A stretch of DNA of 64,000 nt from Oncomelania hupensis (Eukaryota; Mollusca; Gastropoda; Littorinimorpha; Pomatiopsidae), in assembly GCA_036898135.1 (NCBI GenBank), contig CM072527.1, forward strand, positions 4,733,373 to 4,797,372, given 5' to 3'. The translations under genes were made by a program, and so were the position numbers. Positions 10,562-50,776 of the stretch are shown in pieces. The number at the start of each line of letters is the position of its first letter. Position 1 is the stretch's first letter. The notes under the pieces are model-generated. The model saw nothing but the letters and a program-made list of their open reading frames with translations, was not told the origin of the DNA and did not search any database.

Positions 10562-11285
10562 GACTTTGATGTCCGTGTTGATGCCATTGGTGTTGTTGGT
10601 CATCATTTTGGTCTTCTCTGCACCTATTTCCATTCCAGAGGCCTCTGTACCAGGTGTTCAAGTTCTTGTTCCTATCCAGCCAATCCATCAATGTCATCCG
10701 CAAAACGGAGGTTGGAGATTGCTCTACCCTCTATGTTGACTGTGTCTTCATGATCTGTAAGGGCATCTGACATGATGTGGCATTGATGTGCTCCAGAAAG
10801 ATCTTGAAGAGTGTTGGAAAGAATAGGTATCCTTGACTCACGCAGATTGTTGTTCTGAACCAATTTCCGATGGCACTGTTGTGGAGGACTGCACTGGTAG
10901 CCTTGTCATGCAGGCTTTTGATGACTTCAAAAATTTTAGGGCGGGTGTTTACTCTCTCGTGGTTGCCCACAGAGTTGCATGCCAGATTCGGTCAAACGCT
11001 TTCTTGAAGCCTACAAACACATGATATAGATATTGTTGGTGCTGTAGGTATTTCTCGCTGAACCCTGCCTGTTCATTAGTTATGATTTGTTCAGCTTGGG
11101 GCTTCAACCTGTTGAGTATTATTTTCAGGAGGACGTTGCTGAGATGGCTGATGAGGCTGACGGTGTGGTTGTTATTACACTGCTGAAGATTACCATTTTA
11201 GGGAAGAGTGATGAAAGCTACTGAGTCCATGGTATAGGCCACTCCCCACTCTGCGAGATATTGTTACAGATAATGACGGGGGAGT
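10562..11285 (-). pseudogene. LINE copy B, reverse transcriptase part beyond the LTR insertion
   Basis: The minus strand encodes LINE RT fragments: IFEVIKSLHDKATSAVLHNS, FRTTICVSQGY and the active-site box ISNLRFADDIDGLAG at about 10675-10720. Frames are broken. It joins 4355-4958 into one 5'-truncated LINE of about 1.3 kb. The FADD box and terminal short repeat tail fit RTE/CR1-like LINEs; I cannot settle the clade by eye. Confidence 0.85.
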
Positions 11286-11304
11286 CAATCATCGCTTCTC
11301 TTCC

Positions 11305-11610
11305 TGCTTGAAGAAATCATTATACGACGTGTCTTTGGTAAGAAAGATCTGGCGGGGACCAATTCTCTCCAGGCTGTTGGCCACAGCCGAAATCCACGAG
11401 TACAATGTGGTTTCGCCTTGGCCCCGAGCAGGTGGTCGTTGAACCTATAGTAACATGAGGTTCCTCCGCCCTGGCCGGTAACTTCTGTGTAGAAGACTTT
11501 CGCCCAGTGATGCCGTGCTGACATCACGCCTGTTAGTCGCCTCGTACGACAAGGCGGGAAACATGGAGTCTATTCTATTCAGTGCCCAAACCCACAGGAC
11601 ATAAATGCAA
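11305..11610 (-). repeat. ~300-bp interspersed repeat, copy 1
   Basis: The reverse complement contains TGTCGTACGAGGCGACTAAC, GTGATGTCAGCACGGC and TTTCGGCTGTGGCCAACAGC, all shared with 52910-53235 on the other strand. Such GTCGTAAGAGGCGACTAAC sequences recur in gastropod genomes (from memory). It is probably part of a SINE or LINE. Confidence 0.7.
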
Positions 11611-11678
11611 CAAATAGTGTTTATTGTAAAGTAAAATATATTGTATTTACCGTAGATTTTTTAAAATGTGTGTTTCAG

Positions 11679-39662
<27,984 letters not shown>

Positions 39663-40510
39663 ATATGGCAACAGTGTAGTAGTGCCATGCAAAGTGCAGC
39701 TGTACTGGTAGGATTGCACATTTAGTGCGGTTGAACTGTTATAATATATATTCTTTGAGGACAATTGTACTGGGAAAATGTTGGTAGAACGTATTTATTT
39801 TACAATGCTGTACGCTGAGTGCAGATGTACACACTTGAGTGCAGTGGTACTACAATACATTACACTACAATGCAGCTGTACCAGGTTGTGGTACACTCAA
39901 TGCAGCTGTACTGGAATATTGTACAGAGTACCACAACATGGAGCACAGGCCATGGTGTTCACCATCTCAAGAGATGGTACGCTTACACTTGATGAGTGCT
40001 AGCTTATATGACCAATTCCTGCAGCATCTGCTGGAATCATGAGCAGTTCATGCTTATTCTAATCAACATGTGTTGCATTATTTCATCTCTTAGTGTTGCT
40101 GTGCTGAAATGAAGAGCAACCATGCGTTGTGTTCCTACAAAGACAACAATGGACTGTCCAGTGTGTGGTTATAAATATTGTTCTGCACAAAGGACGGGAG
40201 TTTGAAAACTTTCAGGAGTGCCACTTTTGGATTGTGTATTTGAGCAAGTACTAGCAGACTATGTTGTTTTATGTTTGTTTTTTTCATTTTAGAAACATTT
40301 TACTGTGCTGAAACGATCGATGATGAATCGTGCAGATCTGAATTTCCAGAAGAAGAATTGTATGTGTGTGTGTGTATCTTTACTAAGGCTTTCACTCAAC
40401 TCTGGTGGTAACTTTACATTAGTGCAGCAGAAGGCAGTTGATGATGATGATAATGTGGACGATGATGATGATCTGGACGATGATAATAAAAGTTGACAGT
40501 AGTGGTGATG
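39663..40510 (+). other. Probable 3' UTR of the RasGAP gene
   Basis: It follows the stop codon. AATAAA lies at 40485-40490, a candidate poly(A) signal. Five TGCAG-(CTG/ATG/TGG)-TAC motifs lie between 39695 and 39912. The true end cannot be fixed from sequence; another AATAAA lies at about 42297. Confidence 0.5.
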
Positions 40511-42840
40511 ATGATGTTATCTTGTAAACCACAGAATTTCATGTTGAGTCTTTTTGACTTGCATGCATAGCAATGTGACGTCTTACTCATCCACGCCCCC
40601 CAAAAAAATGTTCCCAGATTTTTGTAAATCTGTACGATATGAAGTCCTAAGTGATCCCAAAATGCCATTTTTAACAAAAATAAAATTGTCTGTCTGTCCG
40701 CCCAATCTGTGCAAAACTTGCAAGTGGATTAATGTCTCAAACCCTATTTCAACTATCACAACCAAACTTGGTAAGAAGATGGTTTATATCCATGAGCCCT
40801 AATAAATGATCAGTGAATGAATGACTTCACTTCAAGGTCAAGGTCACAGGGTCAACAAATGTTAGTCAAAAAATGACAATTTTGTAAAAGAAAATTTCAC
40901 TTTTTTCCCTAGGTTTTTATACTATGCAAATTTAATAAACCTCACTCCAAGGTCAAGGTCACTGGAGCTGTCCAAAGTCGGTTAGTATAGGCACTTTAAA
41001 GTGATCTTGACTCTAAACTATGAAACATAAAGTCCAAACTTGTTGTATTTAGAGATGATAGAATGATCTTTCATGTATTTTCTGTTTTTGCGTTGATCTT
41101 GAAGGGCTAGGTCATTTTAAGCCTTGCAAAAACATTTTTTTAAATAGCTAATTGTACAATGGAATGGCTGTATATTTAAACCATAGTAAGCAACAACATT
41201 GGATTATTTGATCAAGCATGAGAGGTCACGTGAGGGTCAAGGTCATGTCAAAGTCACTAAATTCCAAGGTCACTAATTTTTGCGTGTGCATAATACAACT
41301 TTTGCTATAGTTTATTTGATAGCACCTGAGTGTATTTGGAGCCGGTGGTCAAGGTCATCTCAAAGTCAAGAGCATAGAAAGATCAAAGTTGGTATTACTT
41401 TGCATTTGAATGCCACCATATCATCTTGTTTATTTAGCCTAGGGCACTCATTTTCATGTTAAATATTGCAAGTTCCATAAGGAGCATTGAGTCATATGGG
41501 CTTTGCGCTTTGTTGTGTTTCTTTTTTTTTTTTATGTGTAATTTATTTTCTATGCACTTAGTTGGATTAGGCCCCCCTCTCCCCTCCCTCTTCCCCACCC
41601 AAAATGTCTGTTTATGGTAACATAGAAGAAAAAAAATAGGGTCGTTAGGTGGGCTTTTTTTTTTCTTCTTAAACTCTTTTCACCTTGTGTGCAATTTTTT
41701 GAACGTGTTTCTTTTTTTATTCCCAGGTGATCCTCCCCCCAAAAAAGCTTAAGGTCGGGCCAAAACATTAGGGTCGGTCGAAATACCATAAACAGACTTT
41801 TTTTTTTTTTTTTGGGGGGGGGGGGGTTGGAGGGTGAGGGGTGAGGAGAGTGGGGTGGGGCCTTATCACGGAATCATGAAGATGCAATTTCTGGATTAGA
41901 ACTTGGAAGAAGAAGAAGAAACTTTTGTACAGACAAGGAGCTTATGTCTGTGGTGTGGTATTACCATTTATCAAATGCTTTCTTTAGGAGAGGAGTGGGG
42001 AGGTGGAGGGGAGGGTGGGGACGGGATTGTTTCTACTTCTAAGCGTGTGTGTTGGGTCTTAAGATGGTTGATCTGCTTTTTGGTGCTCTCTCGTTGTTTG
42101 ACTGTAGTTCAGTATTGTTAGTAGTCCCCTCCGCCCAAACACATCATTATCATTTCCCCTCCCCCACTCCTCCCCATGAAACGCAACTGTACAACGTAAG
42201 AACCTCACTTTTGTACAGACATTTAGTGCTTGTGTCTGTGGTGTTGTTCATTTTCATTACATGTAAAACGGTGAGAATGTAACGATTTTATGATTATAAT
42301 AAACTGGTCGTAAAATAGTTTTTTGTTGTTTTTTTTTCTTTTGAAGTTGGTCGTTAGCTATGATGGTTTGGGTCCATGTCTTTTAGTCTTGACGTTTTAA
42401 GTTATTTATTATTGTGTATTTTGCTCAAGCTTTCTTGTTTTTTGTTTTTTGTTGTTGTTGTTTTATAATGAGGTTTTGAAATAGATCTCGGTTAACGCAG
42501 CGTTTGTAGGATAATGTGGTTTGTGTGTGTGATTGTGTTGTTTCAGTTTATTTCCAGTAATGGACTATTTTCTTGTGCATGTTGGCAAACTGTACGAATA
42601 GTAAATTTTGTAGCTACTGTTGCCAATCTGTCAGTTTTAATACGTTTAGCAGGATCCAGTCTACACTGTCAAAAAAATATTGAACTATGAAAAATTTTAA
42701 TTTGTGTATAATAAGTGTATTACCTAATTTTGCTTTCTGCATGTGCAGCTCTATTTTGTTTTCATTGAAAGCACAAAGGTGCAGTCAGACTCAAAGGTGT
42801 TTACAAGTAATTTTATGAAGTGTCTATAAATACACAGCGT
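40511..42840. repeat. Repeat-derived stretch downstream of the RasGAP gene
   Basis: TCTGTCTGTCCGCCCAATCT, ACCAAACTTGGTAAGAAGAT and multiple CAAGGTCAAGGTCAC strings suggest an interspersed repeat of the type common in molluscs. Poly-T/poly-G runs at 41800-41825. No gene seen. Confidence 0.5.
40832..41357 (+). promoter_or_regulatory. Cluster of TCAAGGTCA nuclear-receptor-like half-sites
   Basis: Exact TCAAGGTCA occurs at 40832, 40950, 41237 and 41349, two of them within AGGTCAAGGTCA (direct repeat with no spacer). TCAAGGTCA is the known extended half-site for ERR, NR5A and GCNF receptors. Whether these act as sites or are just repeat sequence is unknown. Confidence 0.3.
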
Positions 42841-43147
42841 CCTTGAAGACTACATTTATAGTCGGCAATCTTGAGGGCTATAAGTCATAAGTCATAATCT
42901 TTAATAATCCGTAAAATGGAAATTACAATGTCGTCAAGGAAATCTTTCACTCAGCCTAATTATAAATATGATAAAAACATGCATGTAATATGCAACATTA
43001 AGGACGGCATGCTAACAATCAGGCAAAAGAGAAACACCACATACACTTATCTTTAGGCATGCATTATACTTTTTTTTATAGCAATGGGAGTCAAAAAGTA
43101 TATAACACATAGTAAGCAAAAGTAAACTGCAATCATAAAATAGTCAG

Positions 43148-43401
43148 TGATCTTGAAGACTATAAATAGTTGGCAACCTTGAGGGCTATAGTCTGCAACC
43201 TTGAAGACTATAATTATAAATAGTCAGTGACGTTGAAGACTATAGGCTACTAGTAAGTGACCTTGAAGGATATAATAGTGAGTGACCTTGAGGGCTATAA
43301 GTATAAATAGTCAATGACCTTTAGGGTTATAATTGAATACTATACATTTAATAGTGACCTTGAAGGCTAAGGTCTGTAACTTTGAAGGCTATGATCTTCA
43401 G

Positions 43402-43461
<60 letters not shown>

Positions 43462-43635
43462 AGAAATAAATCGATAGAAAGACAGTCTGTGACCTTGATG
43501 GCTATATAATGATTTATGACCTTCAGTAGGCTACATGAAGACTACAAAGATAAATAGACAGCGACCTTTAAGACCTTAGTCTGTGACCTTGAAGGCTATA
43601 ATAATTTATGACCTTCAGTAGAGACAGTGAATGAC
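43148..43635 (-). repeat. Irregular repeat of TGACCTTGA-GGCTATA units
   Basis: About a dozen units of (A/G)ACCTTGA(A/G)G(G/A)CTATA occur at 21-36 bp spacing, with a (GA)n run at 43408-43458. Exact TGACCTTGA is at 43258, 43283, 43355, 43490 and 43584, the inverse of the 9-mer at 40832-41357. Two further units lie at 42841-42880. Confidence 0.7.
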
Positions 43636-43639
43636 CTAG

Positions 43640-46600
43640 GCACAACCAAAACAAAAAGCATTTAGTATTATATTTTGTTTCTCTGATGTAGGCAGCAAGA
43701 TGGATTTGTAGGGGTTTGTTTTGTCTATTTTGTGTAATGAGATTGGTACAGTGATATTTGTTAAAATTTAGTTTGCATCTTTGTTGGTATTCAGCACTTG
43801 GTCTTCGATTTTCATGTTTGCTTTTGGTTTAGTTTTGAATTTCTGGTTTGCTGTGTTAATTTATTTCTAGTCATTTATATGTGTTAGAAGTGTTAACAAA
43901 TGTTTACTAATAGTAATATATTGTTAACTAGTAGTAAAATTGTACAGAATGTTTGGGTTTTGGGTGATTTTTTTGCACAAGCTCTCAATTGTATTACATC
44001 ATTTAACACATGGGACATCCACTTTAAGGTATATCATCATAAAATCGGATAATTTTGAGCTTTTCTGATTGTACATTATATAGCAGCTGTAAATGCTTCT
44101 GGAAATAGTAAAACAGGTTCGTAGGCCTTGTAGTTCACTTTAAAGAAATGCTTTATCTAGAGACCTTGCCCATTCAATTATTGGTTACCTGTATTGCTAT
44201 TATTTTTGTTTTAATCACACGTTTTACATCATAAGCTCAGTATATGTTATATGTTTTTGTTTGTTCTATTGCAAAACCTTTGTGTTATGATATTGTTAAA
44301 TTGCTCACATTTTGATGACACCCCCAGCTTCTATGCTTCAAAATGAATTAAAATGCCCATTTCTGCACAAAATGATATTTACAGTACACAATGAATTCAG
44401 TATAATAAAACTTAAAACGTGTATAGTAATATTCCCTCATAAAGTAAGCTCAAATTTGCTTTCTGTCCTTATTTTTTTAACATCATGATCAAGAAAAAGA
44501 AAACCACCTAATGCATGCTGTAATAAAATGAAAGTTTTCCACTTCCAGTGAAATTTTTGATTTTTTTGTAGACCCACTTTTTTGCTAAAACCATTGTCGA
44601 CGGTAGCATATGTTTGGTTTGAAAAAGGCATATAAATTTAGGTGGAGATTGATAAAGGACGAAAATGTGTTTAGTTCCTTCCTATCATATCTTATCCCGT
44701 AAGGGGAAAAAGGAAGTGGAGTTGCGAGTTTGGCAATTTCGAAAGTGAACATTTAAAGCGTTGATTTTTCTCTGTCCCTTCGTTAGCAACACATCATGCA
44801 GACGCGCGCGCGTCATGCAAGCAGTTGCAAAGAAAGACTTTCCAAGCGAGTTTTTGGCAGAGCAGAAAAAGCTGGCTTTCCCCACAGACGACTAATGAAT
44901 GAGCGGTTAATGGAACGGCATAAGAGGAAAGCTGATAAGCAAGAGGGAGTCTGGACCTAAAGACTAAACTTCAATATGTATTCCATATCCGTGGAATTGG
45001 GGGTTTTAATGTCAACATGTTGTTTTTTGTGTCCAGTTTCTATGTTCGACTCATAATGTGTTTTGTCGAAGTTTGGTTTTGTTTGGGTTTCAAAGGGCGA
45101 TTGCCCCCTGGACACTGGGCGGTTCGCGGACCCCTGCCACATTTCATTTTTTCAACTTTTTCGGTGTGTGTCTGGTGTGTGTGGGTGTTGTTTTTTGTGT
45201 GCATTTGGGTGTTGTGTGATTGTGAGTGTAGTGTACATAAGTTGAGTGAGGGGCAGACATAAAGGTGAGTGTGTGTAAGTTTTGTGTCATTCTATTAATT
45301 TTATGTAAAAGTTTCTTGTATGTAATATTTTGTATTATAATTTATTATGCAGTGAAACAGAGGTGGAGCGAATCAGGTTTGAAAATGGCATAACTTTTTT
45401 TTTTTGCTTGCTATTTCAAGTATTTGCTTATGCAGTGATTGCTTTATTAATATGTGACATGAAATGAGAGAGCGACTCCAGAAGTTGACACTGACAACAA
45501 AAGACTTGAGTGGTCTCGGTACAAAAAATGGAAACCGGCAAAAGAATGCTTTGTTTGTGATAAAGTGTTATACATACTTACTCACTGTACCATGAAAGAG
45601 AAGACTGGATTTGCGCAGAAAGAGGAATTATCATGACGATGATGTACATATATATAATACACGTGCGATATAAACTTATCACTGATGCAAATTCACTGCA
45701 AATATTTGTTTCAATTTGTTTTGTGTGTGCCAAGCAAAAGTATCTTGTAAAGCTTTCAGACTTAACAAATATACCCATGCCGTGTAATATTCCACAATGG
45801 ACATCTGATAAAAACATTTTTTTTTAAAAAACATGTGGATATCATTGGATTTGACTGTTGAAATTTGATCCCTGCTTTCGACTTTTTGTGGATATTACTT
45901 ATAAATTTAATTTCAATCCTTTAGCAGCTTATAATATATATTGCAATTTTAGCAAGTCCAGCGTTGTCCTTTCAGACTTGCATGCATGCAGCCATGCAAG
46001 TTTTATGAGTATATTTGATTTTCTGTTCAGTTTGCACTTTGTGGAATTTGTAAATTTTGGTGCTTTGAGTATTGTCGCGTGCATGACATATTAATTACTG
46101 AACGATACTGCCAGTGATTTGGTACTCATCTTGCCGCTCCCCTTTCTTTTCTTTTCTTTTAATATTTTCTTTTATTTTTATGATTCTTTTTCTTGCAAAT
46201 TGATCAGGGACGGACTCCCATGTCAAACAGTCTTTTGGAACTTGAAGACTGGAACGATGTGCAATATGTAGACAGTTGTTCAATAAATGTACGTATGTAA
46301 ATGCATTTTGTTTACAGTGTGATTGTATAGAATTTTTATAATATAATTACTCATTTTAGTTTGCAAATCTATATCTGTTCACTCTGTTTTCAGTCTTCCC
46401 CGCTGCTCTCTCCATTCCTCTGCTTTTTTGTCACCCCTATGTTTCCCCAGGTTTTCTGTATCCCTATTTCTAGTATTTTAATGTATTTTATTATATTTAT
46501 TTATTTTTTTATTTATAGTTTTTAGGGGTTGTGTCATTGAACTTCAGACATTTGATATTTTGCTTCCAAGACCTAGGTTGAGTCACATTTTTTATAACAA

Positions 46601-49600
46601 ACAACCAAAAATAATTGGCAAAATAAGTACAACTCCTGGTTTATCCTCTATTAATTTGTAGTAATTTCTTGTTCTAACATATTTGTCATCTTTTTATTAT
46701 TATTTTAATGTACATTTTTTTCTCTCATTCGTTTCTCCCATCTAGCAGTATAAAATATGGTATAAAGAGCTGAAACAGGTGACCATGGCCCATGCACATG
46801 AATGCATGCTAAGCCGTTATTTCATCTCCATCCAACATTGTTGACCATTTTATTGTTTTCATCCAACGTTGTTTTGGCCGTGCATGAGTGTGTTGATGTG
46901 TAACCCAAGTGACTTCCTCTCTCTCCAAGGCTCAGAGGATGGTTGGCAGAGTGACTTTGATGTGTGTTTAACTCTTTTTATTTAAATATTATTAACTCGA
47001 ACTCGGATATATAGTTAGCGTTTAGCGTTTTCAACTGAAATTATCATTATTTGCAGTAACCTATTGTGTGGACTTCTTTTTTCTTTCTAAAGCTGGAATG
47101 TTTTTAGATTTTGATGCTGAATTTTTTTATTATTATTTCTTATTTCTTTCTTTCTTTTTTTCTTTATTTATTTTGTGTATTATGTATTTATGTATTTATT
47201 ATATAGAAATACATACATATTTGTATGTATTTATTTACTTTCAAGCTTCATGTTATTTGTTCTTTTATCTTATTTATTTTGATCTTATTATTTTATTTTA
47301 TTATTATTTCTTTTTATTATTTTTTTTTTTAATGTGAGAATATAGACATAGAAAGGACCATTATAATTTATGTGGGAAGAAATTAAATTACATGGATTAA
47401 ATCAAATATTTAGTTCTTAGGTAATTTAGATCAATTGTATTAGTATTAAATACTTTGTTAAATAAATAATGCAACTGTTTTGCATTTGTGGCAAGATTTA
47501 TTTTGTTACAGATGTCGGTACAGTGAACATTCTTTTTTGGTGAATGGATTGTTTGAACACCCAAACACATGAATGCGATCTTTTTAATATACTTAGTTTT
47601 CCATGATTAAGATGGTATAAAATAGATATTTCTACATAGTGTTTCATCGTAACCACAAAATATTTCTTTCTTCTTCTTTTTTGAATATTTGTTATTATAA
47701 CAAATAAATGATACAATAGAATAAAAATACAATAAAGCAGTGTATTGGTGTACATCCAGTTTTAAAGGCATAATATATTTACTTGTCCAAGAAGTTTCTT
47801 CCAGTTGTTCAAAAGAAAAATGTAGTATGCAATTTATTTATAATTTTTACATTTTTAAATAAAACAAACATTTGTACCTGTACTGTAGTTTAACTTTTAG
47901 ATATATATGTAGGCAACAAGATTTATTCAAACTTGGATGATGATAATAATAATAATAAACTAATTAGTCAAAGTTACGAAACAAACACTACAAATACAGT
48001 TTGACAGAAAGGAATATTGCACATGCATGTATATTTTACCCTATCTTCCAAACGCCACAATTTTTAGCTGTTTTGTTAACAACCCTGTGTATAGATTAAT
48101 GAAATAAAATATAAAAAGATGAAAATAAACCTGCATGAAAAAAAAAGAAACAGATGTTGCAATGATTTTGTAAATGTGGGTATTTTGAAAAACAAACGTT
48201 GAATGTGCAATCATCATAACCGGTGTGTTTGCGTATGTACATGTGCATTGTTGGAAAACGTGTTTCCCTTCTTGTTTTTCTTCTCACAAAAACTGGCTGT
48301 ATAGAAATGACGTTTATTATAATTTATATTGATAATATTATTAATATGGTTAGACTCTTAGGTCTGTTATAATCTAAAACATTTCTCCAACATTCTTTGC
48401 GATACTAATATTTTGTAGTAAAACAACATACATTTATTAAAGCATGGTTGGCTGGCTTGGTTTGTGGGGTTGGGGTGGGGGGGAGGGGAAGAAGGGAGGG
48501 AAAAGGAACGATACTCCCTCTCCCCTCCCCCTCCTTCTCTCACCTCTGTGTATTCTCATACAGGTTCAACAAAATATAAAATTTTCTTTTTGTATTTAAA
48601 ACAAAAGTGTGGTAATTAAAAAACAGGGTTGAAATACATTGGTTATTTCTACAGGCAGATTTTTTTATATCAGAATTTTATATGAAATCACGTGTTGTTC
48701 GGTACTGACCATTTTTACAAAATAAATTACTTTAATAAAACTCTTTTATATAGCCTGATTTACCAATAAATGGGGAAAGTGAACAAAAAGTAATTATACA
48801 AATCAATTCAAATGAATGTTATACCTGTAACATGCAATTACACATACAGCCATATTCCTTCAAACGTATCAACCCCTGGAAAGAACTCTGTAATAATCTT
48901 TCGTACCTACAATTAAGTGGCAGTATTCCTTTCATGTTGTTAAATGTTCTGTGCTATATAAGGACTTCAATGGGTTAATAATAATGTTTGACAATTGTAA
49001 AAGAAAAATCTATTGAGCTTTTTGTTTTTATTAATTACTTTGACAGAAAAGACACATCAGTATGTGATAGTAATTGTTGACATAGTGTAACTGGTTTTGA
49101 GATGCCACATAATAAAATGTTTCACTGCATGAGAAAACCAGGCTAAATTGTCAAATTTAGCAAATCTATTTATTTATACATTAACAAAAATTAAATAAAA
49201 TAATTAAAAAAACAACATAAAAGCTAAATTTGATTATTTATAATAGTTTGTTTGCTATGATTTTATAAAGTATATTATTTTCACTTGTTCGTTTGAGCCT
49301 GTTTCAACTTTATTTAGCTGTAGCTTGGAATATAGCTGCTGGCGACTTTGGCCAGGTTATCTCATGCAGTGTCACAAATGTGTACTGTTTTTTTCCAACC
49401 CATCTTTTAATGTTGTTGTTGTTATTATTATTTCATGAATTTGTTATTTACAATTTGTTTGTTTGTTTTTTTCCCCCGCCATCTGGATGTCAGGCAACTC
49501 TGTACCAGGTTGAAGTATGCAGTAGTTTTCATTTTGATATCATGCAACATGTCTGTACCAAGTGAATGATGCGAGAGCTAGGGTGTTCATCCTGACAGTC

Positions 49601-49760
49601 CTGCGGTCATGGAATAAAAACACTGGAAAACTTAAAATGTGGATTGGAATTTATTATGTTCTGTATGTTTGCATCAGTGAAATAATTCTGTCTGTATTTA
49701 ACTCATTCCTCGTCTTTTTTTTTATCTCTTGTGTTCTTCCTCCATGTTTTCCTGTCTGTC
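43640..49760. other. Intergenic AT-rich stretch, no gene seen
   Basis: Low-complexity T-rich and AT-rich sequence with open frames no longer than about 90 codons and no recognisable protein. A degenerate TATCC-like tail at 44685-44700 (CCTATCATATCTTATCCCGT) may be a relic of the LINE end. Confidence 0.6.
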
Positions 49761-49769
49761 TGTCTGCCT

Positions 49770-49780
49770 GTCTCTCTCTC

Positions 49781-49827
<47 letters not shown>

Positions 49828-49893
49828 GTGTCTCTATCTCTCTCTCCATCACTCTGTCTGTCATTGTCATTCTTTCTGCCACCCTGTTTCCAT

Positions 49894-49974
<81 letters not shown>

Positions 49975-50097
49975 GTCTCTCTCTCTCTATCTCTCTCTCC
50001 ATCATTCTGTCTGTCACTGTCATTCTTTCTGCCACCCTCTTTCCATCAGATCTCTCTCTCTCTCTGTGTCTGTGTCTCTCTCTCTCTCTCTCTCTCT
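49770..50097. repeat. (CT)n microsatellite with a 153-bp duplicated segment
   Basis: CTGTCTGTCATTGTCATTCT..TGCCACCCTGTTTCCATCAG at about 49853-49895 recurs with few changes 153 bp later, each followed by (CT)n. The SLSLSL frames are artefacts. Confidence 0.9.
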
Positions 50098-50159
50098 TGC
50101 TCACTCGCTTAGTTTAAACAATTGTATAAACGAGCACTCCAGTTTCAGTCATAAAGGCA

Positions 50160-50776
50160 CATTTTGGTATCCTATCCTATCCTATCCTATCCTATCCTAT
50201 CCTATCCTATCCTATCCTGTCCCGTAACCCTAAGGTCGTAGGGGCACCACAGATGATCGTTTAACCAGCATACCCCATCTTTCTCTGTTCTCAGTAGCCC
50301 TGATGGCTTCGCTCAGTGTCAAACCAGTCCATTCTCGAATGTTGTCCTCCCACCTCTTTTTCGGTCTCCATCTTCTTCTACCTCCTTGCACTGTGCCTTG
50401 CAGAATATAGTCTTTGCAAGGCCTGATGATCTGGTGACGTGGCCATACCATCGGAGTTTCCGTTTCTTCACCACTGTGAGCAGGTCATCGTGTTGTCCAA
50501 TGGCTTGTGTGATGGTCTGTCGGACTTCGTCGTTGGTGATGTGTTGGGTATAGGAAATGCCCAGAAGTCTTCTGTAGCACCTCATCTCCATGCTTTGTAT
50601 TCTTCGTTGGAGATCTGCTGTGAGGGTCCATGCTTCGCAAGCATATAGGAAGATGGAGATGACAAGGGAGCGCAGCAGTCTTACTTTGGAATGTAGACTG
50701 ATGGTCCTGTCTTTCCAAATGGGCTTCAACCTTGTCAGGGCAGCAATTGTTTGTGCTATCCTGGCATTTTGGTATC
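50160..50776 (-). mobile_element. LINE copy C, 5'-truncated, with target duplication
   Basis: The (TATCC)n tail (50169-50220) is followed by the antisense LINE 3' region; the minus strand encodes LLRSLVISIFLYACEAWTLT, YRRLLGIS and RRKLRWYGHV. CATTTTGGTATC occurs at 50160-50171 and again at 50765-50776, a 12-bp target duplication bounding a truncated insertion of about 600 bp. Confidence 0.88.

Noticed and set aside
1..11678. Search for upstream RasGAP exons (PH domain, start of C2)
   Set aside because: No open, splice-bounded segment matching the family was recognisable; the stretch is mostly repeats, so these exons are taken to lie outside the window.
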